Shown one piece after another: positions 21,902-29,894 of a stretch of 33,193 bases of DNA. The DNA comes from an uncultured Oscillospiraceae bacterium (lineage in GTDB: Bacteria; Bacillota_A; Clostridia; Oscillospirales; Oscillospiraceae). The translations under genes and the position numbers were made by a program. Every line of letters begins with the position of its first letter. Within the stretch, counting starts at the first letter, position 1. A model generated the notes under the pieces. That model saw only the letters and a program-made list of their open reading frames with translations, did no database searches and was not told the origin of the DNA. The DNA lies in NCBI GenBank assembly GCA_944387755.1, contig CALXGC010000084.1:1-33193 (forward strand), in the 5' to 3' direction.

Positions 21902-23038
21902 GTGATTCACTATTTTGACAACGCCGCCACTACCCCTGTCCGCCCGGAGGCGGTCCAGGCGGCGGTGGAGGCCATGACCCAGGAGTGGGGCAATCCCTCC
22001 TCCCGCTATGCCCTGGGGGGACAGGCGGCGGAGCGGGTCAAAGCCAACCGGGCGCGGCTTGCCGCCTGCCTGGGCTGCCGGCCGGAGGAGGTATTTTTCA
22101 CCTCCTGCGGGAGCGAGGGGGACAACTGGGCCGTCTATGGAGCGGCGGAGCTGGGCCGGCGCGCCGGAAAGCACATCGTCACCACGGCCTATGAGCACGC
22201 GGCGGTGCTGGAGCCCTGTAAGGAGCTGGAGCGGCGGGGCTATACGGTGACGTATCTCCAGCCGGACCGGACCGGAGCCGTCAGCCTGGAGCAGCTGGAG
22301 GCCGCCCTCCGGCCGGATACGGTGCTGGTGTCCATGATGCTGGTGAACAATGAGCTGGGGACCGTCCTCCCGGTGGGAGAGGCGGCCCGGCTGGTCCATC
22401 AGAGGACCCGCGCCCTGTTCCACTGCGACGCGGTCCAGGGCTTTTTGAAGGTCCCCTTTACGGCCGGAGCGCTGGATGTGGACCTGCTGACCGTCAGCGG
22501 GCACAAGATTCACGCCCCCAAGGGGGTGGGCGCGCTGTACGTCCGCAGGGGCGTCAAGCTTCCGCCTCTGATTCGGGGCGGCGGGCAGGAGAGCGGGCTG
22601 CGCTCCGGCACGGAGGCCACCGCCCAAATTGCCGCCTTTGCCGCGGCGGCGGAGGCCGGATATGCCACGCTGGAGCGGGATTTGAAGCACATGGCCTGGC
22701 TGAAGGAGGAGACCCTGAAGCGGCTTACCGCCCAGGTCCCCGGCCTGAAGCCCATCGGAAACGGGACCGCGCCCCATATTCTGGCGGTGACGCTCCCCGG
22801 CTATAAGAGCGAGGTCATTGTCCGCTTCCTCAGCGACCGGGGCGTCTGCCTGTCCTCCGGCTCCGCCTGCCACAAGGGGAAGCCCAGCCATGTGTACGCC
22901 GCCCTGAAGCTGCCCAAAAAGGAGCTGGACGGGGCGCTGCGCATCAGCTTCTCCTATGATACTGAAATGGAGGATGTAGAGGCCCTGACAGAGGGCCTGA
23001 GGGCCGCCCGGGAGCAGCTGTTTCCCAGTCTGTCCTGA
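21902..23038 (+). CDS. Cysteine desulfurase (NifS/IscS family)
   Basis: A 378-residue PLP enzyme. The N-terminal YFDNAATTPVRPEAV is the family signature; His99 (YEHAAV) stacks on PLP, Lys202 in SGHKIHAPKG forms the Schiff base, and Cys323 in SSGSACHKG is the persulfide-carrying residue on the mobile loop. It releases sulfur from L-cysteine for Fe-S clusters or tRNA thiolation. The start is GTG 21902, 7 bases after AGAGGTGA; an upstream in-frame ATG at 21878 precedes that ribosome site. No iscU or thiI is adjacent; the next gene, 33 bp on, is a metallo-beta-lactamase-fold protein. Confidence 0.95.
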   Translation: MIHYFDNAATTPVRPEAVQAAVEAMTQEWGNPSSRYALGGQAAERVKANRARLAACLGCRPEEVFFTSCGSEGDNWAVYGAAELGRRAGKHIVTTAYEHAAVLEPCKELERRGYTVTYLQPDRTGAVSLEQLEAALRPDTVLVSMMLVNNELGTVLPVGEAARLVHQRTRALFHCDAVQGFLKVPFTAGALDVDLLTVSGHKIHAPKGVGALYVRRGVKLPPLIRGGGQESGLRSGTEATAQIAAFAAAAEAGYATLERDLKHMAWLKEETLKRLTAQVPGLKPIGNGTAPHILAVTLPGYKSEVIVRFLSDRGVCLSSGSACHKGKPSHVYAALKLPKKELDGALRISFSYDTEMEDVEALTEGLRAAREQLFPSLS

Positions 23039-23071
23039 TAAGAAGCAAGTGCTGTGAGAGGAGGTCTCCCT

Positions 23072-23920
23072 GTGAAATTTACTGTACTGATGGAAAACAC
23101 CGCGCCGGAGGGCTCCGGCCTGACGCCGGAGCACGGGCTGTCCCTCTATATTGCGTACCGCGGCCGCAGGCTGCTGCTGGACGCCGGCTCCTCCGGGCGC
23201 TTTGCGGACAACGCCGCCGCCCTGGGGATTGACCTGGGACAGGTGGAGCTGGCGGTGCTCTCCCACGGACACTATGACCACGCCGACGGCCTGCGGCGGT
23301 TTTTCGCGGAGAATCAGACCGCCAGGGTGTACGCCCGCCCCAGCGCCGGCGGCGCCTATTTCTCCACCTCCGCCGGCGCGCCCCGGTTCATCGGCGTCCA
23401 CCGGGAGATCTGGGAGGGGGCGGGAGACCGGTTTGTCCGCTCAGACGGCCTGCTTCAGATTCTGGAGGGAGCGTGGCTTGTGCCGGAGACCGTCCGCGGC
23501 GGCCCCTTCGCCAGCCGGGAGACCAACCTGCTGCGGAAGACGGACACAGACCAGTTTGTCCCCGACGACTTCTCCCACGAGCAGTCCCTGGTCCTGGAGA
23601 CGGAGCGGGGCCTTGCGGTCTTCAACTCCTGCTCCCACGGCGGAATTGTCAACATTGTCCAGGGGGTGCGGGAGCAGCTCCGCCGGCCGGTATACGCGGT
23701 GGTGGGCGGCCTGCACATGTTCAGCCGCACCGCCCCCAGCGGCATGAACTGCCCGCCGGAGTATGTCCAGGCTGTGGCGGACGCCCTGACGGCCCAGGGG
23801 GTGGAGAAGATCTATACCGGCCACTGCACCGGCGAGGCGGCCCTCCGCGTGCTGAGGGAGCGGCTGGGAGACCGCCTGGAGCCCCTGACCTGCGGGCTGG
23901 CCGTGGACCTGCCGGGATAA
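23072..23920 (+). CDS. Metallo-beta-lactamase-fold hydrolase (COG1237-like)
   Basis: A 282-residue cytoplasmic protein. LSHGHYDHADGL (63-74) is the H-x-H-x-D-H metal motif, with FNSCSHGGIVNIV supplying the next His and VVGGLHMF and YTGHCTGE the C-terminal ones. The C-S-H-x-G-I-x-N pattern and overall layout resemble the COG1237 group, which includes a pterin-related archaeal enzyme; the substrate is unknown. The start is GTG 23072, 7 bases after GAGGAGG. It follows the cysteine desulfurase by 33 bp and is probably co-transcribed, so a role in sulfur or Fe-S metabolism is possible but unproven. Confidence 0.9.
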   Translation: MKFTVLMENTAPEGSGLTPEHGLSLYIAYRGRRLLLDAGSSGRFADNAAALGIDLGQVELAVLSHGHYDHADGLRRFFAENQTARVYARPSAGGAYFSTSAGAPRFIGVHREIWEGAGDRFVRSDGLLQILEGAWLVPETVRGGPFASRETNLLRKTDTDQFVPDDFSHEQSLVLETERGLAVFNSCSHGGIVNIVQGVREQLRRPVYAVVGGLHMFSRTAPSGMNCPPEYVQAVADALTAQGVEKIYTGHCTGEAALRVLRERLGDRLEPLTCGLAVDLPG

Positions 23921-23947
23921 AAATTCCAAAAAATTTTGGGTTTCCCC

Positions 23948-23976
23948 TTGCTTTTTTTCTCGACTTTCCTTATAAT
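23948..23976 (+). promoter_or_regulatory. Sigma-A promoter of the C39-like lipoprotein gene
   Basis: TTGCTT (23948-23953), 17 bp, TATAAT (23971-23976), followed by a leader of about 65 bases. Confidence 0.8.
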
Positions 23977-24049
23977 ACGCCCATCGTGCCGCCGGCGCGA
24001 AATAAAAAAGAAGCTGTGCGCACTGCGGACAGCGAAAGGAGATCGAGAA

Positions 24050-24907
24050 ATGAAAAAAACAGTCACTCTGACCCTGGCCTCCACTCTGCTGCTGGGCCTT
24101 CTGGCCGGCTGCGGAACACAGGCGGCGGACCAGGCGTCCGGGGCGGCGGACACATCCCTTGCGGATGCCACCAACCAGCCTGTTGAACAGGCAGACAGCG
24201 GAAACTTTTCTGATGAGATGAAGATTCCCTATGCCGTCGATCTGTCCCCGGAGGACGGAGCCGACTCGGTGGAGCGGCAGGGAGACCACGCCGGTTCCCC
24301 CTACTTCGCCCACCCGGACTTCTACAACCTGGAGTCCACAGACACCCTCACCATGCTGACGCATTTCCAGACCATCCAGCAGACCAGCGAGTGGAGCTGC
24401 GGTGTCGCGTCCGCGCTGATGGTGCTCAACTGGTACGACAGGCTGGAGGACTGGAACGAGGAGTCCCTTGCCGCGCTGCGCCACTCCCTGGAGGGGACGG
24501 AGCTGGCGGACTACCCCGGCACAACTCTGGTACAGGCTCTGGACATTCTGGACGGAGCCGGCGGCTTTACGTATACCTCTACCCTGGACTGCGAGGATGT
24601 GTACAGCGAGTTTACCCTGGACACCATCCAGTCCACCCTGGCGGAGGGCGTTCCCATTATGATCGCCTGGAACGACTGGGGCGGCCACTGGCAGGTCATC
24701 ATCGGCTATGACACCATGGGCACGGAGACCACCCAGGACGACGTCATCATTGTGGCGGACCCCTATGACACCACCGACCACAACCAGGACGGCTACGGCA
24801 TCTACCCCGCCGAGCGGTTCTACTACAACTTCACCATGTACAACCAGTTCCCCGAAGAGGAGGGCGGCAACGACATGCTCTTTGTCATTGCCCGTCCGGA
24901 GGCGTAA
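24050..24907 (+). CDS. Lipoprotein with C39-like papain-fold peptidase domain
   Basis: A 285-residue protein. The lipobox LLAGC places the lipid-anchored cysteine at 21, followed by an Ala/Asp/Gln-rich linker to about residue 85. The domain at about 100-270 has a papain-like triad: Cys117 in TSEWSCGVASALMVLNWY, His213 in WGGHWQVIIGYD and Asp237 in VADPYD. This is the pattern of peptidase_C39_2-type proteins, which here would act outside the membrane. A toxin-exporter C39 is unlikely, as there is no ABC transporter. AAAGGAG precedes ATG 24050; the frame runs upstream without a ribosome site. Its own promoter and a strong terminator make it a single-gene unit. Substrate unknown. Confidence 0.86.
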   Translation: MKKTVTLTLASTLLLGLLAGCGTQAADQASGAADTSLADATNQPVEQADSGNFSDEMKIPYAVDLSPEDGADSVERQGDHAGSPYFAHPDFYNLESTDTLTMLTHFQTIQQTSEWSCGVASALMVLNWYDRLEDWNEESLAALRHSLEGTELADYPGTTLVQALDILDGAGGFTYTSTLDCEDVYSEFTLDTIQSTLAEGVPIMIAWNDWGGHWQVIIGYDTMGTETTQDDVIIVADPYDTTDHNQDGYGIYPAERFYYNFTMYNQFPEEEGGNDMLFVIARPEA

Positions 24908-24911
24908 AACC

Positions 24912-24943
24912 AACGCGGCCCGCACAGCTGTGCGGGCCGCGTT
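24912..24943. terminator. Bidirectional terminator
   Basis: A perfect 32-bp palindrome (AACGCGGCCCGCACAG and its complement) between the convergent lipoprotein and AEC genes, followed on plus by TTCTGTTCC. The T run is modest but the stem is very strong. Confidence 0.85.
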
Positions 24944-24955
24944 TCTGTTCCGGCG

Positions 24956-25894
24956 TCAGAACAGCGTCACCAGATACATAACCAGAGGAAGGGTGACAAC
25001 GCACACCAGGGTGCTCAGAATCATGCACCCCAGGGCGTACTCCTCGTCGGAGCGGTTCATGGCGGCCTGAATGCAGATCATCATGGCCCCCGGCGTGGCG
25101 GAGAGCATGACCACCATCAGCAGATAGGTGTGGTCCAGCAGGCCGGGGATGCGCAGCAGGAGATAGACCGCCAGGGGGCCCAGCACCATCTTCACCGCGG
25201 CCATGACGAACAGGGCGGGGCGCTTGAAGATGCGCCGGAAGCCCTTCTGGGCCAGCACCGCGCCGATGTAGAGCATGGCCACATATTTGGTACACCCGCC
25301 GATCTCTGTGAGGGTGTTCCACACGGGGTTGTCCGCCGGGTGAAAGCCCGCCAGCATCAGGGCGGTGCCCACGGCGGAGCCCAGAAGCGGGAGGGTCAGA
25401 ATACGCCGCCACTGAAAGTGAATGCCGGAGTTCTGGGGGATGGTCAGGGGGTAGGCGATGAGCCACTGGGCGGCGCCGTACCAGATGGAGCCGGCGACAA
25501 TGGGCAGCCCGGCCTGGGCGGGAAAAACCGCCAGCCAGAGGGGATAGCCGATGAAACCGTCGTTGGGGAAGCCCACGGAGGCGATATGAATCCCCAGGGT
25601 GGGGCTCTTCAGCCCCATCAGAACCCCGGAGATCAGGCCCGCCCCCATCATAATGCCCAGGGCCAGAATCAGATACAGCAGAAACACGGGCAGGTCCCCC
25701 AGCATACTGGGATCCACCGTGTTCACAATGCTGGTGGACAGCATCAGCGGGACGAACAGCCGCACCGCCAGGGCGGAGAGGGCGGAGACCTCCGCGTCCC
25801 CAAACAATTTTGTCCGGTAGCCAAGAAAGCCCACGGCAATCATGGTGTAAAAGGCCAGCATCTGCTGGAGCAGGACGGAAAAATCAAAGTTCAA
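24956..25894 (-). CDS. AEC (auxin efflux carrier) family permease
   Basis: A 312-residue, about 10-helix membrane protein. The N-terminal half has FYTMIAVGFLGYRTKLF and LSALAVRLFVPLMLSTSIV; the SVGFPNDGFIGYPL stretch (about 107-120), with Asn-Asp-Gly in a broken helix, and the C-terminal MLSATPGAMMICIQAAMNR are AEC hallmarks. The family moves organic acids such as malate or malonate. The start is TTG 25894, reached from AGGAAG about 11 bases upstream; the next Met (residue 12) has no ribosome site and would cut the first helix. Substrate unknown. Confidence 0.88.
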   Translation of the reverse strand: MNFDFSVLLQQMLAFYTMIAVGFLGYRTKLFGDAEVSALSALAVRLFVPLMLSTSIVNTVDPSMLGDLPVFLLYLILALGIMMGAGLISGVLMGLKSPTLGIHIASVGFPNDGFIGYPLWLAVFPAQAGLPIVAGSIWYGAAQWLIAYPLTIPQNSGIHFQWRRILTLPLLGSAVGTALMLAGFHPADNPVWNTLTEIGGCTKYVAMLYIGAVLAQKGFRRIFKRPALFVMAAVKMVLGPLAVYLLLRIPGLLDHTYLLMVVMLSATPGAMMICIQAAMNRSDEEYALGCMILSTLVCVVTLPLVMYLVTLF

Positions 25895-25955
25895 CCGGGC
25901 TCACTTCCTGTCGCGGAATTTGGGCGGCGCTCTGCCCGCTGGACAAACGGGAACA

Positions 25956-25981
25956 GGCGGGCCCTCTCAGGAGAGCCCGCC
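25956..25981 (-). terminator. Candidate terminator of the NimA-like gene
   Basis: GGCGGG-CC-CTCT / AGAG-CCCGCC with a CAGG loop and a 2-base bulge, about 35 bp after the NimA-like stop on the minus strand, followed by TGTTCCCGTTTG. Moderate, because the T run is poor. Confidence 0.5.
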
Positions 25982-26016
25982 GCGCCCGTATAGAGGACAC
26001 AGAGGATGGATACAGG

Positions 26017-26487
26017 TTACTGGCGCTTGGCCTTTCCGGTCATGCGGGCCACGTCGATCTCATAGACGCCGGCCTTCTCGAAGGCGTTGGCGATGTACTT
26101 CAGCCCGGCCTCCCAGTAGTCCGGACTGAATTTCCGGATGATGCGCTCCAGGGCGGCCTGCTTGGCCTCTCCCTCCAGCTCTTTGGCGTCGCCGAAGAGG
26201 ATGGCGCTCTCATATTTGGCGCCGAACTTCTCCGGCATGACCTCCGTCCGGCCCACCACGGTGAAGCAGACGCGGCCGTCGGCGGCCAGATTTTTCGCCT
26301 TCTGCCCGGCGGAGCGGGCGCAGTGGATGTAGAGCTTCCCGTCCTCATAGACATAGTTCACTGGCACGCCGTAGGGATAGCCGCTGGTGTCGTACATGGA
26401 CAGCACGCCGTACTCGCCGCGCTCCAGAATCTGGACGGTCTCCTCCTGGGAGAGCAGCCGGTCCTGCCGGCGCATTTCCGCAAACAT
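26017..26487 (-). CDS. Pyridoxamine 5'-phosphate oxidase-fold flavin protein, NimA-like
   Basis: 156 residues. MRRQDRLLSQEETVQILERGEYGVLSMYD, then YPYGVPVNYVYEDGKLYIHCA, is the standard start of NimA-type split-barrel flavoproteins, and GQKAKNLAADGRVCFTVVG gives the next strands. Relatives reduce nitroimidazoles or other small molecules with FMN; many have no known substrate, so resistance should not be assumed. AAGGAGG precedes ATG 26487. It is divergent from a MocR regulator, a common pairing, and the shared intergenic region contains repeated ATTGGT/ACCAAT words. Confidence 0.9.
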   Translation of the reverse strand: MFAEMRRQDRLLSQEETVQILERGEYGVLSMYDTSGYPYGVPVNYVYEDGKLYIHCARSAGQKAKNLAADGRVCFTVVGRTEVMPEKFGAKYESAILFGDAKELEGEAKQAALERIIRKFSPDYWEAGLKYIANAFEKAGVYEIDVARMTGKAKRQ

Positions 26488-26520
26488 ACAAAAAACCTCC
26501 TTAAAAATCTAAAGTTTTTG

Positions 26521-26549
26521 TTGTTTTGTCACTGAAGGCATTATATAAT
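26521..26549 (+). promoter_or_regulatory. Promoter of the MocR gene
   Basis: TTGTTT (26521-26526), 17 bp, TATAAT (26544-26549). The reverse strand of the same bases also contains TATAAT for the divergent NimA-like gene, though its -35 is poor. Confidence 0.72.
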
Positions 26550-26552
26550 CAG

Positions 26553-26600
26553 ATTGGTCTTTGGAAAAGTACCAATATTCGATTTTTTGACAGGACCAAT
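26553..26600. promoter_or_regulatory. MocR operator candidate: three ATTGGT/ACCAAT half-sites
   Basis: ATTGGTC at 26553-26559, ACCAAT at 26571-26576 and GGACCAAT at 26593-26600. The first two form an inverted repeat spanning 24 bp; the last two are direct repeats 24 bp apart. They lie from just after the -10 to just before the AGGAGGA of the MocR gene, so binding would block its own transcription. Confidence 0.65.
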
Positions 26601-26616
26601 TTTAGGAGGAAGAACC

Positions 26617-28029
26617 ATGATCTATCTGGACGCAGAACAGAGCGAGCCGCTCTACCAGCAGCTCTACCGCCGCATCTCCCACGCCATCCTCACCGGAGAG
26701 TTTCCGGCGGGGACGCGGCTTCCCGCCTCCAGAGGGCTGGCGGCGGACCTGAAGGTGAGCCGGAACACGGTAAACCGGGTGTACCAGCAGCTCCTTGCGG
26801 AGGGCTATCTCACCTCCCGCGTGGGGAGCGGCTTCTATGTCAACCAGCTGGACCCGGAGCTGCTGCCCCAGCCGGTCAGCGCCCCCGCTCCGGAGGCGGC
26901 CCAGGCGGTCCGCTACCGCTGTCACTTCTTTTACGGCTGCATCAGCAGCAAGGTCTTCCCCAGCGCCGCCTGGCGGAACAGCCTGAACGCCGCCATGGCC
27001 CGGCTGGAGTGTTCGGAGTTCATCGAGTACCCGGAGCGGCAGGGGGAGGAGGCCCTGCGCCAGAGCGTTGCCAATTACCTGCGCGCCTCCCGCGGGGTGG
27101 AGTGCGCGCCGGAGCAGGTGGTCATCACCGGCGGCCACCAGCACTCCATGGAGATTCTGGCCGGACTCTTTGAGGCGGGCGGGCGGAGGCTGGCCCTGGA
27201 GGAGCCGGGCTACGACGGCATCCGGGTTGTCTTTGAGAACCACGGCTACCGGATTCTCCCTATTCCAGTGGAGGGGGACGGCGTCCAGGTGGAGGCGGTG
27301 GAGGGGAGCGGGGCGGATCTGCTGTATCTCACCCCGGCGCACCAGTTCCCCACAGGCTGTTTCCTGTCCATCCCCAAGCGGCTGAGCCTGCTGGCCTGGG
27401 CCGGCGCCCGCGGCGCCTATCTCATTGAGGACGACTACGACAGCGAGCTGCGCTACAGCTTCCCCCCCGTCCCCTCCATGCAGTCCCTGGCCCCCAGGCA
27501 GGTCATCTACACCGGCACCTTCTCCAAATGTATCGCGCCCTTTATCCGCACCGCCTATCTGGTGCTTCCGCCCCAGCTCCTGCCCCGGTACCGGCAGATT
27601 TTCTGGCGCTATAACACCCAGGTGTCCCCCATTTTGCAGTATGCGCTGGCCGACTTTATAGACAGCGGGGCGTTCCAGCGGCACATCTCCCGGCTGAGGA
27701 CCTACTACCGCCGGCAGCAGGCGGATTTTCTCCAGGCCCTGACGGAGATCTTCGGCCCCCGCATCGCCGTATGCGGCGCGGGGGCCGGCCTGCATGTGCT
27801 GGTGGACTTCCGGCTGGAGGCCGGCGCGGAGCAGCTCATTGCCTCCGCCGCCAGAGCCGGCATCGGCGTCTACTCCCCCATCGCCAACTATGTCTACCCG
27901 GAGCGCTGCCCGCCCTCCATGCTGCTGCTGGGCTTTGCCACCTGGTCCGCCCAGACCAACGCCAAGGCTCTCCGGGCCATGAAGGACCAGTGGATCAAGG
28001 ACGGCCTCTATCCCCCGGACAGGGACTGA
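26617..28029 (+). CDS. MocR/PdxR-type regulator (GntR helix-turn-helix fused to aminotransferase fold)
   Basis: A 470-residue protein. Residues about 8-75 are a GntR winged helix-turn-helix (EPLYQQLYRRISHAILTGEF, RLPASRGLAADLKVSRNTVNRVYQQLLAEGYL). About 100-460 is a fold-type I aminotransferase domain with ITGGHQHSMEIL, LTPAHQFPTG, YLIEDDYDSELRY and Lys304 in YTGTFSKCIAPFIR as the PLP lysine, so PLP binding should be intact. ATG 26617 follows AGGAGGA; the ATG at 26554 sits in the operator region. Members often control vitamin B6, GABA or local genes. Here the neighbour is a PNPOx-fold flavoprotein, so the divergent gene is the likely target; no pdxST is in view. Confidence 0.94.
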   Translation: MIYLDAEQSEPLYQQLYRRISHAILTGEFPAGTRLPASRGLAADLKVSRNTVNRVYQQLLAEGYLTSRVGSGFYVNQLDPELLPQPVSAPAPEAAQAVRYRCHFFYGCISSKVFPSAAWRNSLNAAMARLECSEFIEYPERQGEEALRQSVANYLRASRGVECAPEQVVITGGHQHSMEILAGLFEAGGRRLALEEPGYDGIRVVFENHGYRILPIPVEGDGVQVEAVEGSGADLLYLTPAHQFPTGCFLSIPKRLSLLAWAGARGAYLIEDDYDSELRYSFPPVPSMQSLAPRQVIYTGTFSKCIAPFIRTAYLVLPPQLLPRYRQIFWRYNTQVSPILQYALADFIDSGAFQRHISRLRTYYRRQQADFLQALTEIFGPRIAVCGAGAGLHVLVDFRLEAGAEQLIASAARAGIGVYSPIANYVYPERCPPSMLLLGFATWSAQTNAKALRAMKDQWIKDGLYPPDRD

Positions 28030-28040
28030 TTTTAGCAATG

Positions 28041-28071
28041 CGCCCGCCTCTCTGCAAGGAGAGGACGGGCG
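28041..28071 (+). terminator. Terminator of the MocR gene
   Basis: CGCCCGCCTCTC (28041-28052) pairs with GAGAGG-A-CGGGCG (28059-28071, one bulged A), followed by TATATTTGTTTTGTTG. Confidence 0.75.
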
Positions 28072-28113
28072 TATATTTGTTTTGTTGTTAATTGAAAATT
28101 CATAAAGTCCCTA

Positions 28114-28142
28114 TTGACAATCCAGGGGGCGGGTGGTACATT
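28114..28142 (+). promoter_or_regulatory. Sigma-A promoter of the hrcA operon
   Basis: TTGACA (28114-28119), 17 bp, TACATT (28137-28142), just upstream of the CIRCE element, so repressor bound to CIRCE would cover the transcription start. Confidence 0.85.
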
Positions 28143-28146
28143 ATAT

Positions 28147-28173
28147 TTAGCACTCAGGAAGAATGAGTGCTAA
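28147..28173 (+). promoter_or_regulatory. CIRCE operator (HrcA binding site)
   Basis: TTAGCACTC (28147-28155), 9 bases, GAGTGCTAA (28165-28173): an exact match to the consensus. HrcA, encoded directly downstream, binds it when GroEL keeps it active and releases it on heat stress. Confidence 0.98.
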
Positions 28174-28202
28174 AGCATTTGACAAAATCAGGAGGTGAGG
28201 GC

Positions 28203-29276
28203 ATGGAGCTGACCAACCGGAAGAAACGGATTCTGCGGGCCATCGTGGAGATCTACATCGCCACCGCGGAGCCGGTGGGCTCCAAGGCCGTGGCGGAACA
28301 GGCCGGGCTGGACATCTCCGCCGCCACCATCCGGAACGAGATGGCGGACCTGACCGAAATGGGCTACCTGGAGCAGCCCCACACCTCGGCGGGGCGGGTT
28401 CCCTCCCCCATGGGCTACCGGCTGTATGTGAACGAGCTCATGGGCGAGCACCGTCTGACCATGCAGGAGACCCAGCGCATCAACGAGGCGCTGAATCTGA
28501 AGATGGAGGCCCTGGACCGGGTTATCGACCGGGCGGGCAAGGTCCTCTCCCAGATCAGCGACTACCCGGTGTTCACCGCCGCCGCCCCCAAGAAGCGGGT
28601 GACGGTGAAGCGGTACGACCTGCTGATGGTGGAGGAGAACGCCTTCATCGCCGTGGTTATGACGGACAACAGCGTGGTGAAAAACAAGCTCCTCCGAATG
28701 CCGGAGGAGGTGTCCGACCCCCAGCTCCAGCTGCTGTCCACCGTGCTGAACAGCTCCTTTGTGGGGCTGACTCTGGAGGAGATGCGGGAGGCGCTGGACA
28801 AGATGGAGACCCGCTCCACCCCCGGCGCGTTTCAGCTCATCTCCCTGACGGTCCAGTTCGCCATGGAGGTGCTGGACGAACAGGCCAGCCAGAGCGTGCA
28901 CACCCTGGGCATCACCCATCTGCTGGAGCACCCGGAGTACCGGAGCCTGGACAAGGCCAAGCCCCTGATGAACTACCTGGCGGAGGAGAACGACGCCTCC
29001 AAGCTTCCGGTGACGCTGGAGGACGGACAGAACATGAACATCCTCATCGGGCCGGAGAACGTCAACGAGGCCCTGAAGGACACCAGCGTGGTCATGGCCA
29101 GCTATGACATCGGAGACAATATGCGGGGCGTCATCGGCGTGGTGGGACCCACCCGGATGGATTACGCCAAAGTGACCGCCCGCCTGTCCTATTTTGCCGA
29201 CAGCCTCACCCGGATGTTCGGCAAGGGGGAGCTCCCCCCCGGAGAGGGGCAGGGCGGCGCGCCGGAGAATAAATAG
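28203..29276 (+). CDS. hrcA: Heat-inducible transcription repressor HrcA
   Basis: A 357-residue protein. The N-terminal winged helix (LTNRKKRILRAIVEIYIATA, EPVGSKAVAEQAGLDISAAT, IRNEMADLTEMGYLEQPHTS) with AGRVPS is diagnostic; the central GAF-like and insertion domains follow, ending with IGPENVNEALKDTSVV and GVIGVVGPTRMDYAKV. It represses its own operon through CIRCE. ATG 28203 is preceded by AGGAGGTGA; an upstream in-frame start would overlap CIRCE. It is the first gene of hrcA-grpE-microprotein-dnaK-dnaJ, with 15 bp to grpE. Confidence 0.98.
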   Translation: MELTNRKKRILRAIVEIYIATAEPVGSKAVAEQAGLDISAATIRNEMADLTEMGYLEQPHTSAGRVPSPMGYRLYVNELMGEHRLTMQETQRINEALNLKMEALDRVIDRAGKVLSQISDYPVFTAAAPKKRVTVKRYDLLMVEENAFIAVVMTDNSVVKNKLLRMPEEVSDPQLQLLSTVLNSSFVGLTLEEMREALDKMETRSTPGAFQLISLTVQFAMEVLDEQASQSVHTLGITHLLEHPEYRSLDKAKPLMNYLAEENDASKLPVTLEDGQNMNILIGPENVNEALKDTSVVMASYDIGDNMRGVIGVVGPTRMDYAKVTARLSYFADSLTRMFGKGELPPGEGQGGAPENK

Positions 29277-29291
29277 GAGGAACGTTAGTCC

Positions 29292-29867
29292 ATGAGCAAG
29301 AACAAGCAGAACCCGGAGCAGGTCCAGCCGGAGAAGACGCCGGAGGAGGCGCCGGAGGAGAGCGTCCAGGTCCCGGAGACGGAGCAGCCCCAGAAGGAGG
29401 ACGAGGTCCAGGACCCCCTGATGGCCGAGCTGGAGGCTCTGAAGAACCAGACGGCCCAGCAGGAGGACAAATACCTGCGCCTGGCCGCCGAGTACGACAA
29501 CTACCGCCGGCGCACCGCCAAGGAGAAGGAGTCCATCTGGAGCGAGGCCAAGGCCGACGCGGCGGTGGCCTTCCTGCCGGTGTACGACAACCTGGAGCGG
29601 GCCCTGAAGCAGGAGACCGCCGACGCGGCCTATAAAAAGGGCGTGGAGATGACCATGAACCAGCTCAAGTCCGTTCTGGAGAAGCTGGGCATCACGGAGA
29701 TCGACGCGCTGGGGAAACCCTTCGACCCCGCCCTTCACAATGCGGTGATGAAGGTGGAGGACGAGAACTTCGGAGAGAACACCGTGGCGGAGGTCTTCCA
29801 GGCCGGCTTCAAGCTGGGCGAGAAGGTAATCCGGTTCGCTATGGTCAAGGTGGCCAACTGCAACTGA
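29292..29867 (+). CDS. grpE: Nucleotide exchange factor GrpE
   Basis: 191 residues. An acidic, disordered N-terminus (about 1-45) leads to a long coiled coil (LMAELEALKNQTAQQEDKYL, RLAAEYDNYRRRT) and the C-terminal beta domain (GITEIDALGKPFDPALHNAV, VFQAGFKLGEKVIRFAMVKV). It releases ADP from DnaK. AGGAGGAACG precedes ATG 29292. The coding sequence ends VANCN rather than the more usual ...V...N/S tail, which is unremarkable. Confidence 0.97.
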   Translation: MSKNKQNPEQVQPEKTPEEAPEESVQVPETEQPQKEDEVQDPLMAELEALKNQTAQQEDKYLRLAAEYDNYRRRTAKEKESIWSEAKADAAVAFLPVYDNLERALKQETADAAYKKGVEMTMNQLKSVLEKLGITEIDALGKPFDPALHNAVMKVEDENFGENTVAEVFQAGFKLGEKVIRFAMVKVANCN

Positions 29868-29894
29868 TTTGAGACTTCCGCAGAGGAGGCTGAC

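Noticed and set aside
21872..23401. A 509-codon minus-strand frame over the cysteine desulfurase gene
   Set aside because: Antisense shadow of a gene with complete PLP and catalytic cysteine motifs; translation is low-complexity.
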